Below are positions 57,459 to 64,000 of a stretch of DNA of 64,000 nucleotides, piece after piece (position 1 is the first letter of the stretch; each line of letters starts with the position of its first letter). Both the position numbers and the translations under genes were made by a program. Location: NCBI RefSeq assembly GCF_002975175.1, contig NZ_PCNZ01000001.1:248001-312000 (forward strand), given 5' to 3'. The notes below the pieces were generated by a model. It did not search any database and was not told the DNA's origin. It worked only from the letters and a program-made list of their open reading frames with translations. Source of the stretch: Bacillus sp. MYb209 (GTDB taxonomy: Bacteria > Bacillota > Bacilli > Bacillales > Bacillaceae_G).

Positions 57459-59234
57459 CTAAATTATACGATTTGGTAAATATACAGAGAATATAGTTCC
57501 TTCTCCAACGACACTTGATACAAAAATCTTCCCGTCATGACCTTGAACAATATTTTTAGCAATCGCAAGCCCGAGTCCTGTTCCAACTTTTTTCCCACGC
57601 GTTCTCGCTTTATCAGCTTTATAGAATCGATCGAACAAGAACGGAATATCTTCTTCTGGAATACCAGCACCTGAATCTTGCACTTCGAAAGTAAGGCCAC
57701 TATTTTTCGTATTAATTACAAGTGTAACATGTCCACCTGCATTTGTATGACGGATTGCATTATCAATTAAATTCGTCAGTACCTGTTCCATACGGTCTGC
57801 ATCAAACGGATATTGTGCAATTGGACTTTGGAAATCCACTGTTAATTGGACTTCTTTATCCTTTGCAATCCCCTGGAATTTACGGCCAATTTTTTCGACA
57901 AATGGATGAATATCTACTTCACCTATATGTAACTCTACATGTCCACTTTCCATACGGGCTAAATCTAATAACTCATTTACAAGTTTACCTAAACGAACAG
58001 ATTCATCATAAATAATTTGAACAAACTCATTAATTTCTTCTTTCGTTTGCACAATATCATCTAAAATTGCTTCACTATATCCTTGAAGCATTACCATCGG
58101 TGTACGAAGTTCATGTGATACATTCGCAATAAAGTCTTGACGCATTTTCTCAAGACGACGCTCCTCCGTCATATCTCGCAATACTGCTACAGCTCCACGA
58201 ATTTTTGTTTGATTGTAAAGCGGTGTCATAAGAACTACGTAGTTACCTTTTTGCAAATTAATTTCAACAACTTGTTGTTGCTCACTTTCTACAACGAGAT
58301 GGAATAGTTCAACAAGTTCAGAAGGCAGTTTTTTACTTAACTCTACTTCTTTTTCTTCATGCCAAACTTGTAAGAAGTGTTCTGCCGGTGGGTTGATAAC
58401 AACGACTTCACCTTCTTGATTTAACGTAATAACACCATCTGCCATACTACTCAAAATGCTAGCCAACTGCTCTTTTTCTTGCTGCAGGGCATTCATATTA
58501 AACTTCAACTGTTTCCCCATTTGATTTAAAGCAGTTGCAAGCTCACCAATTTCGTCCTGCGACACCATAGGGGCTTTCGTATCAAATTTCCCGCGCGCTA
58601 CCTCAAATGCAACCTCACGCATTTTACGAAGCGGTGCCGTAATTCGAGTAGATAAGAAAAATGCAAAGAAAGTTGTTAAAATAATCGCAATCCCGGCTGA
58701 TAAGAAAATAAAATCAGTCGTTCTCTCCATACCTTGTATTGGAACTTGCAATGATTCATATACAAACACCGCACTTTGATTTTTTGACTGTACTGGTTTC
58801 CCGACGATCATAATATCATTTTCAGTGTTCTTATTCTTCCTACTATTAGAAGCTTTTCTAATATTATTCTTAATATCCTTTTTATCTGTAAAAACAGCTG
58901 CTAATTCTTTATCATTTTTCAAATCATCTATTGTAAGAGTAACTAATCCTTCTTGTTTCGGCGAAGAAGAAATTTCCTTACCATCTTCTACAATGATAAT
59001 CCTTGAAAGTGGATCAGAAAATTTGTAAGCAATATCCTCAATCGTTTTTACATCGGCACCTTCTTCAATTAATTCCGTTACACTTGTTGCAACTTTCTGA
59101 AGCCTAGCTTCACTCATATCAACATAATACGTTCTAAAAAACTGTGAAAGTAAAATAGCAACAAATCCAAGAACAAACGAAACGAGAAGTAATATGGTCA
59201 TCCATAACTTCCCTACTACACTTCTCCAAAGCAT
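57459..59234 (-). CDS. resE: Sensor histidine kinase ResE
   Basis: Sensor of the ResDE system for respiration and low oxygen. The 591 residues: membrane helix 11-31, outer domain 32-170, second helix about 175-195, HAMP about 196-250, PAS about 255-350, phosphoacceptor His374 in NVSHELRTP, then HATPase motifs NLIDNAIRHT, DSGAGIP and GTGLGLAI. Its ATG overlaps the resD stop by one base. Confidence 0.96.
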   Translation of the reverse strand: MLWRSVVGKLWMTILLLVSFVLGFVAILLSQFFRTYYVDMSEARLQKVATSVTELIEEGADVKTIEDIAYKFSDPLSRIIIVEDGKEISSSPKQEGLVTLTIDDLKNDKELAAVFTDKKDIKNNIRKASNSRKNKNTENDIMIVGKPVQSKNQSAVFVYESLQVPIQGMERTTDFIFLSAGIAIILTTFFAFFLSTRITAPLRKMREVAFEVARGKFDTKAPMVSQDEIGELATALNQMGKQLKFNMNALQQEKEQLASILSSMADGVITLNQEGEVVVINPPAEHFLQVWHEEKEVELSKKLPSELVELFHLVVESEQQQVVEINLQKGNYVVLMTPLYNQTKIRGAVAVLRDMTEERRLEKMRQDFIANVSHELRTPMVMLQGYSEAILDDIVQTKEEINEFVQIIYDESVRLGKLVNELLDLARMESGHVELHIGEVDIHPFVEKIGRKFQGIAKDKEVQLTVDFQSPIAQYPFDADRMEQVLTNLIDNAIRHTNAGGHVTLVINTKNSGLTFEVQDSGAGIPEEDIPFLFDRFYKADKARTRGKKVGTGLGLAIAKNIVQGHDGKIFVSSVVGEGTIFSVYLPNRII

Positions 59235-59950
59235 CAGTCGTTCACAACCTCAAACTTGTAACCAACACCCCAAACGGTAACAATCATCTTCGCTGCATCT
59301 GGTGATTGTTTACTTAACTTTTCACGTAAACGCTTTACATGCGTATCAACTGTACGTAAATCTCCGAAGAACTCATATTGCCATACTTCTTTTAACAATT
59401 GCTCACGGTCAAAAACTTTATCCGGAGCTTTCGCTAAGAATAATAGTAATTCATATTCTTTCGGTGTTAAGTTTACTTCATTACCATCCGCTGTAACGCG
59501 GTGCGCATCATTATCAATTGTTAAATGAGGGAACACAGTAACATCTTTCGTCGTTGTATCTTGTGTAAAGAATGTCGTTGGTACAGCGCGGCGTAATACC
59601 GCTTTCACACGAAGTACTACTTCACGCGGGCTAAACGGCTTTACAATATAATCATCAGTTCCAACTTCAAATCCTTGTACCCTATTTACTTCCTCACCTT
59701 TTGCTGTCAGCATAATAATTGGCGTCGCTTTCTTCTCACGAATCCCTTTACACACTTCGATACCATCTTTACCAGGCATCATAATATCCAATAGGATTAA
59801 ATCATAATCATTTTGTAACGCCATTTCTAAAGCTGTATCACCATTATCCGCTTCTTCAATTGTGTATTGCTCTCTTTCTAAATACATCTTTAATAAACGA
59901 CGAATACGATCCTCATCATCTACAATTAAAATTCTTGATTCATTTTCCAT
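59234..59950 (-). CDS. resD: Response regulator ResD
   Basis: OmpR-type regulator of 238 residues. Receiver with phosphoacceptor Asp55 in LILLDIMMPG and the lysine in IVKPFSPRE; C-terminal winged helix from about 140 with LRTVDTHVKRLREKL. In Bacillus it controls aerobic and anaerobic respiration and haem genes. The 300-base upstream region holds the resC terminator but no clear promoter. Confidence 0.96.
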   Translation of the reverse strand: MENESRILIVDDEDRIRRLLKMYLEREQYTIEEADNGDTALEMALQNDYDLILLDIMMPGKDGIEVCKGIREKKATPIIMLTAKGEEVNRVQGFEVGTDDYIVKPFSPREVVLRVKAVLRRAVPTTFFTQDTTTKDVTVFPHLTIDNDAHRVTADGNEVNLTPKEYELLLFLAKAPDKVFDREQLLKEVWQYEFFGDLRTVDTHVKRLREKLSKQSPDAAKMIVTVWGVGYKFEVVND

Positions 59951-60206
59951 TTCTACCCGCTGCGTACTTTTACCACAACGGTTTACACCTACCCTTCTAC
60001 AATATAATGTTGCACCTATCCTCGTTTAATTAAGCATTTTTTAACGTTCCACTTCCCATATTATGCTTCACAAGAATAATAAAGTTTGTTCATTTTTTTT
60101 CCAAAACTATGTATTTTTTTTGAACAGTATATTTGGTCCTCGACATCATTTTACAGAATCAACCGCTACTTTGTCATGTTTTTCTCAAAAAAGAAGAAAA
60201 TTTGAC

Positions 60207-60248
60207 AAAAATAAAATAGGAAAGTGACATACACTCTCCTATTTTATT
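60207..60248 (-). terminator. Terminator after resABC
   Basis: Minus strand AAATAAAATAGGAGAGTG, five-base loop, CACTTTCCTATTTTATTTTT; separates resABC from resDE, which are co-transcribed in B. subtilis but also have their own promoter. Confidence 0.82.
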
Positions 60249-60251
60249 TCT

Positions 60252-61409
60252 CTATGCATATGAATGTAAACCCGCGATAATTAAGTTTACTACAATAAAG
60301 TTAAACATAATGATTGCAAAACCAATTACTGCAAGCCAGGCGGATTTTTCTCCATGCCATCCTTTAGATAAACGTAAATGTAATACCGCAGCATAAAAGA
60401 GCCAAGTAATAAGCGCCCAAACTTCTTTTGGATCCCACCCCCAAAAGCGCGTCCACGCTATTTGAGCCCAAATCATCGCAAAGATTAACGCCCCTAATGT
60501 AAATACCGGGAACCCAATTGCAATAGATCGATACCCAATTTCATCTAATAAATCGCTATTCGTATTTTTTACTAACGGCTGAAGTGCCGCTGATACTCGT
60601 TTTCGTAAAACAAGTCTTAATACAATATAAAGTAGCGTTCCGACTATCACTGACCAAATAACAGTATTTAATTTTTTCGCATTTACAATTGCTGGAAGCT
60701 CTACTGTCGGCTCTAATTTATTTTCTGTTATTAACTTCCCTTCATGTGGTCCAACTAAAGCCGGAAGATTATACTTCATCTCAACTTGTTGTTCATTTTT
60801 ATCAATCCATTGAAACTTTGCTTCATATTTCATACTAGAGAATACCGTTGTTACTCCAATAAATCCAACTGTACAAACAAGTGTGAAAACTACTGTTTCT
60901 AACCAAAATGTGCGCTTACTTTTTGTTGATTGATCTACATTTTTCAGTAAATACATTACGCCTGTAATAAAACTAATTGCTAATATTGCTTGTCCCGCTG
61001 CCGCTGTCGTTACGTGAATATGTAGCCAATTACTTTTTAAAGATGGGATAAGGGGTGATATTTCTCTAGGAAACATACTTGCATATGCAATTAATAAAAG
61101 CGCGATTGGCAATGCAAATAATCCGATAATACTTACACGATACATAAAATACATAACAATAAAAGCGCCAACAAGCATCATACCGAAGAAGGTACCAAAC
61201 TCGAAGAAATTACTAACGGGTGCATGTCCTGAAGCAATCCATCTTGTTATAAAATATACCGTTTGGGCTACAAAACCTAAAATCGTTATTGTTATACCTA
61301 TATTTGCCCACTTGTTACCTTTTTCTTTAATTGCTCCTCCAAAAAATAAAGTTGCAATTAAATATAAGATGAACGCGGCGAACAGAAAATTACTACTTAT
61401 TTGTACCAT
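60252..61409 (-). CDS. resC: Cytochrome c biogenesis protein ResC (CcsA)
   Basis: Haem-handling membrane protein of system II. The 385 residues have about eight membrane helices and the tryptophan-rich haem motif [16 protein letters not shown] near residue 320. It acts with ResB to move and attach haem to apocytochrome c outside. Follows resB by 14 bases. Confidence 0.95.
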   Translation of the reverse strand: MVQISSNFLFAAFILYLIATLFFGGAIKEKGNKWANIGITITILGFVAQTVYFITRWIASGHAPVSNFFEFGTFFGMMLVGAFIVMYFMYRVSIIGLFALPIALLLIAYASMFPREISPLIPSLKSNWLHIHVTTAAAGQAILAISFITGVMYLLKNVDQSTKSKRTFWLETVVFTLVCTVGFIGVTTVFSSMKYEAKFQWIDKNEQQVEMKYNLPALVGPHEGKLITENKLEPTVELPAIVNAKKLNTVIWSVIVGTLLYIVLRLVLRKRVSAALQPLVKNTNSDLLDEIGYRSIAIGFPVFTLGALIFAMIWAQIAWTRFWGWDPKEVWALITWLFYAAVLHLRLSKGWHGEKSAWLAVIGFAIIMFNFIVVNLIIAGLHSYA

Positions 61410-61423
61410 ATCGTTTCCCCACC

Positions 61424-63055
61424 TTAACTAATTTTTTTATCATTCATTTTATCGTGTGGTTGTGGAATCGCTGTTCCTTCTAGTACTCTTTCAATATCTT
61501 TCTTTAAGCCGAACCAATTTTTATTCGTATGGCCTGCAACCCACCATTCATCATTAACACGTTGTATCCAAATACGTCGATGGTTCCAATACATACCTTG
61601 AATCACACCAACCATAAATATAAATCCTCCAATACCGAGAATCCAAAGCGTCAAATCTTTTCTTACTGTAAGAGCTGTTGCATTTTGCATTTCCACACCT
61701 GCAAATGACATTTTATATTTATTATTCCCGTCAGGCTCTATGTTTTGCTGAATACCGACGAAACTAACTTCACCATCTGGTGTTTCCGGGGTAAACATTT
61801 TAAAGACGAATGCAGGATTATTCGGTAATTTTGTTTTCGTATTCGGCCTTCCATTCTCATCAAAATAAAAATCAGGAAAATAGCTTAATAGTTCTAGAGA
61901 ATACCCATTTCCTAAATCATATTTTTCTGTAGGATTCGCTAAATCTACTTTAATCGGTCCCCACTTTTGATTATTTTCTTTGTTTTGCAAATGGAAAGAC
62001 ATGCTTTTAAATTCACTTTCTTTGTAATCCACTTGATAAACAGCAAATTGATCAAATTTCAGTGGCTCATTCACTCGAATTTCAGCTTCTTTTACCTTTT
62101 CTAATTTTGGTTTTTGACCCGCTATATTTTCTCCTACCGCTTTATATAATACAGCATTTGTTTGGAAGTTTTTCGCAATCATTTTATCACCAACACGATC
62201 AATTGCTTCATCAAAAACTTCTTTATCCTTACTCTTATCATAAACTTCCTTGATAAACTTTTCGTTTTTCAAATAGTATTGACCATCTGTTCCTGGTATT
62301 TCTTTCGTTTCACCGTCACGTAACCAAAGTGCTTCATCTACATACATACTCGGTAAAAAACGTAGCATTGCACCGAATAGAAAGATAATAAGACCAATAT
62401 GGTTTACATATGGACCCCAACGGGAAAAACGTCCCTTTTCCGCTAAAACGTTCCCGTCTTCCACTTTCACATTATAATTACGTTTCTTTAAATTAATTTG
62501 AACTCGTTCTAAGTCACCTTCATGTGGCGTACCAGTCCCATGCACTCTCTGTCTCTTTAAAAAACTTGGGTGTCTTTTCACCCCCTGTTTTTTTAATGCT
62601 TTATAAAGAGGAATCACACGGTCTAAACTACATATAACAAGTGAAATACCAATGGAAGCAATTAAAATCATGTACCACCATGATCCATATAAATTATTAA
62701 ATCCTAATTGATAGTATAATTGTCCTAAAAATCCATACTCGGTCTTATAATATTCAGCTGGTTCGATTCCTGGAGTTATGTACATTTCTTGGGGAAAGAT
62801 AGTTCCTATTGCCGATGCAGCTAAAGTTATTACGATTAACCATACGCCTACTTTTACAGAAGAGAAAAAACTCCAAATTTTATCGACTATCGTTTTTGTA
62901 TGTGTGAGAGATCTCCGAGCACTCCCCTCATATCTCATATCCAATAATTTCATATTTTCATTACTTTCAAATGGTTTCCCACATGCTTCACAAAAAATGG
63001 TTCCTATCGGATTAACATGTCCACATTCACATTTAATTTCTTTCAAAGCCCTCAC
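61424..63055 (-). CDS. resB: Cytochrome c biogenesis protein ResB
   Basis: System II partner of ResC, 543 residues. An N-terminal zinc ribbon (CECGHVN, then CEACGK) precedes four membrane helices and a large outer domain (about 250-470). The GTG at 63055 is taken as start; a TTG three codons later is possible. ResA, ResB and ResC form one operon. Confidence 0.93.
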   Translation of the reverse strand: MRALKEIKCECGHVNPIGTIFCEACGKPFESNENMKLLDMRYEGSARRSLTHTKTIVDKIWSFFSSVKVGVWLIVITLAASAIGTIFPQEMYITPGIEPAEYYKTEYGFLGQLYYQLGFNNLYGSWWYMILIASIGISLVICSLDRVIPLYKALKKQGVKRHPSFLKRQRVHGTGTPHEGDLERVQINLKKRNYNVKVEDGNVLAEKGRFSRWGPYVNHIGLIIFLFGAMLRFLPSMYVDEALWLRDGETKEIPGTDGQYYLKNEKFIKEVYDKSKDKEVFDEAIDRVGDKMIAKNFQTNAVLYKAVGENIAGQKPKLEKVKEAEIRVNEPLKFDQFAVYQVDYKESEFKSMSFHLQNKENNQKWGPIKVDLANPTEKYDLGNGYSLELLSYFPDFYFDENGRPNTKTKLPNNPAFVFKMFTPETPDGEVSFVGIQQNIEPDGNNKYKMSFAGVEMQNATALTVRKDLTLWILGIGGFIFMVGVIQGMYWNHRRIWIQRVNDEWWVAGHTNKNWFGLKKDIERVLEGTAIPQPHDKMNDKKIS

Positions 63056-63173
63056 CGCCCCTGTATCTATTATGTACTATTGTATATTCTACCTTCAAGT
63101 TACCGCAATACTCAGAATCTTTTAGAGTGAAGGTGCTATACACCAAGCACCTCTTATGTGAAGGCTATCTTTA

Positions 63174-63695
63174 TTATGGAGTAATTTTCTTTAAATAGGC
63201 TTCCAGTTGTTCCTTCGTTTGCTCACCTATAATTTGCTCAACTACCTTGCCTTCCTTATCAATTAAAAAGGTTGTTGGTAATGGTCCCACTCCATATGTA
63301 CCTATGATCTTTTGCCCTTTATCAATTGCAACTGGGAATTTCAAATCATATTGGTTCACAAAGTTCTTCACTGCGATATCCGTTTCATCTGCATCTAAGG
63401 CAATAATTTCAACGCCTTTTTCTTTATATTTCGGATATAATTCATTCATATAAGGCATTTCTTTTTCACAAGGTTTACACCAAGTTCCCCAAAAATTTAA
63501 AAATACACCTTTTCCCTTTAAATCTTTTAATTCAATATTCTTTCCTTCTAAATCAGTTACAACAAAGTTAGGTGCTTCTTTTCCAATTTGCATTTTCTCT
63601 TTATCAGAAAAAAATCCTTGATACAGTGTAAATCCTACAGCACCGCTTAAAATGAGCAGAATGATAACACGAAATAATAATCTATTTTTTTTCAT
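63174..63695 (-). CDS. resA: Thiol-disulfide oxidoreductase ResA
   Basis: Membrane-anchored thioredoxin-like protein that keeps the apocytochrome c CXXCH cysteines reduced for haem attachment. The 173 residues have an N-terminal anchor (11-27) and the active site WCKPC (Cys73, Cys76); the cis-proline region is [13 protein letters not shown] with AGAGAGGAGAGAC upstream. Confidence 0.95.
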   Translation of the reverse strand: MKKNRLLFRVIILLILSGAVGFTLYQGFFSDKEKMQIGKEAPNFVVTDLEGKNIELKDLKGKGVFLNFWGTWCKPCEKEMPYMNELYPKYKEKGVEIIALDADETDIAVKNFVNQYDLKFPVAIDKGQKIIGTYGVGPLPTTFLIDKEGKVVEQIIGEQTKEQLEAYLKKITP

Positions 63696-63768
63696 ATTGT
63701 CTCTCCTCTCTTCAATGAATAATAAATATATGTATTCTTTACTTCAAATATTTTATTGAACAAATCAC

Positions 63769-63806
63769 CAGCGGATAATTCCACTGGTGAAAGGTTTCAC
63801 TTTATC
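63769..63806 (-). terminator. Hairpin after rluB, resembles left end of bcr1
   Basis: Minus strand ATAAAGTGAAACC followed by CACCAGTGG, loop and CCGCTGGTG, then ATTTGTTC. The stem can act as a weak terminator. The first 13 bases equal the left end of the bcr1 copy at 54866-55024, so this may be a truncated bcr element. Confidence 0.45.
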
Positions 63807-63808
63807 GC

Positions 63809-64000
63809 TTATCTTGGCTTTGTAGAAGCAAGTGCACGTAACTGCTTCACCTCATGCGGTGTCAATTCTCTTGCATCACCAGGTCGCAAACTACCCACTT
63901 CTAAAAAGGCATAACGTTCACGTTTTAATTTCATTACTTTACAATCTAACGCTTCAAACATGCGACGTACTTGACGGTTACGTCCTTCATGAATCGTTAA
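63809..64000 (-). CDS. rluB: 23S rRNA pseudouridine synthase RluB (C-terminal part)
   Basis: The last 63 codons of a gene that enters from the right edge. LTIHEGRNRQVRRMFEAL is the C-terminal signature of the RsuA/RluB family, followed by KLKRERYAFL and LRPGDARELT. RluB modifies U2605 in 23S rRNA. The order rluB-resA-resB-resC-resD-resE is as in B. subtilis. Confidence 0.92.
   Translation of the reverse strand, partial: LTIHEGRNRQVRRMFEALDCKVMKLKRERYAFLEVGSLRPGDARELTPHEVKQLRALASTKPR

Noticed and set aside
59951-60206. Promoter or ResD/PhoP boxes upstream of resD
   Set aside because: Several AT-rich near-matches but none good enough to mark.
63120-63165. Hairpin between resA and resB as a terminator
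   Set aside because: GGTGCT/AGCACC pairs but there is no T run, so it is at most a weak pause.

Overview
The window is low-GC Firmicute chromosome, almost certainly from the Bacillus cereus group (B. cereus, thuringiensis, anthracis or mycoides type). The reasons are protein sequences very close to those of that group, the bcr1-type repeats known only there, sporulation genes (spoIVA, spoVIF, ypjB, yphF), bacillithiol genes and menaquinone respiration. The gene order is the B. subtilis dinG-to-resE segment with a few changes, mostly on the minus strand. No phage, transposase, CRISPR, tRNA or rRNA was seen, so this is core chromosome with small local changes.

Layout. 1-4.4 kb: dinG (cut by the window edge) and panBCD, the pantothenate operon, behind a structured leader with its own terminator. 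4.4-10.1 kb: birA, cca, bshA, bshB1, mgsA, dapB and a MazG-like gene in one tight, overlapping operon. 10.1-15.2 kb: a repeat-rich gap, a YitT-type membrane protein, a cysteine-less uracil-DNA glycosylase, a YugP-type protease, ypjB, a DUF1461 protein and ypjA. 15.2-17.3 kb: qcrABC (menaquinol:cytochrome c reductase). 17.3-25.6 kb: ypiF, ypiB, a TPR protein, the aromatic amino-acid genes aroA, hisC, aroB and aroC, and ndk. 25.7-29.4 kb: hepT, menG, hepS, folE and hbs. 29.7-37.4 kb: spoIVA, yphF, yphE, spoVIF, gpsA, der, the YIEGIA gene pair, yphA and ypzI. 37.4-42 kb: a decayed gene, fni, the S1-domain gene ypfD, cmk and a tiny ypfB. 42-49.5 kb: ansA, the bacillithiol-disulfide reductase gene, an amidase, a small membrane protein under a LexA-like promoter, a frameshifted small gene, gudB with cre sites, mecB, a MerR regulator and a phosphoesterase. 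49.5-54.8 kb: ypbE, ypbD, recS, ypbB, fer and ribU with its FMN riboswitch. 54.8-57.3 kb: a full bcr1 element, an unknown membrane protein, an M23/LysM protein and a cobalamin adenosyltransferase gene. 57.4-64 kb: resE, resD, resC, resB, resA and the end of rluB.

The genes serve several linked pathways. Pantothenate, biotin-ligase, lysine and shikimate genes supply cofactors and amino acids. fni, hepS, hepT and menG make the C35 menaquinone side chain and ring methylation used by QcrABC. ResABC attach haem to cytochromes c such as QcrC, and ResDE regulate respiration. bshA and bshB1 make bacillithiol and Bdr reduces its disulfide.

Most unusual points: a panB leader in which a repeated arm could build a competing antiterminator; two overlapping LexA-like boxes on the promoter of an unknown 78-residue membrane protein; a locus that lacks aroH and tyrA with a possible aroH scrap; two frameshifted genes; four bcr1-related elements; and an array of four TCGATAT repeats at 20-21-base spacing in a convergent gap. 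All functional calls rest on recognised motifs and synteny; no database search was possible.
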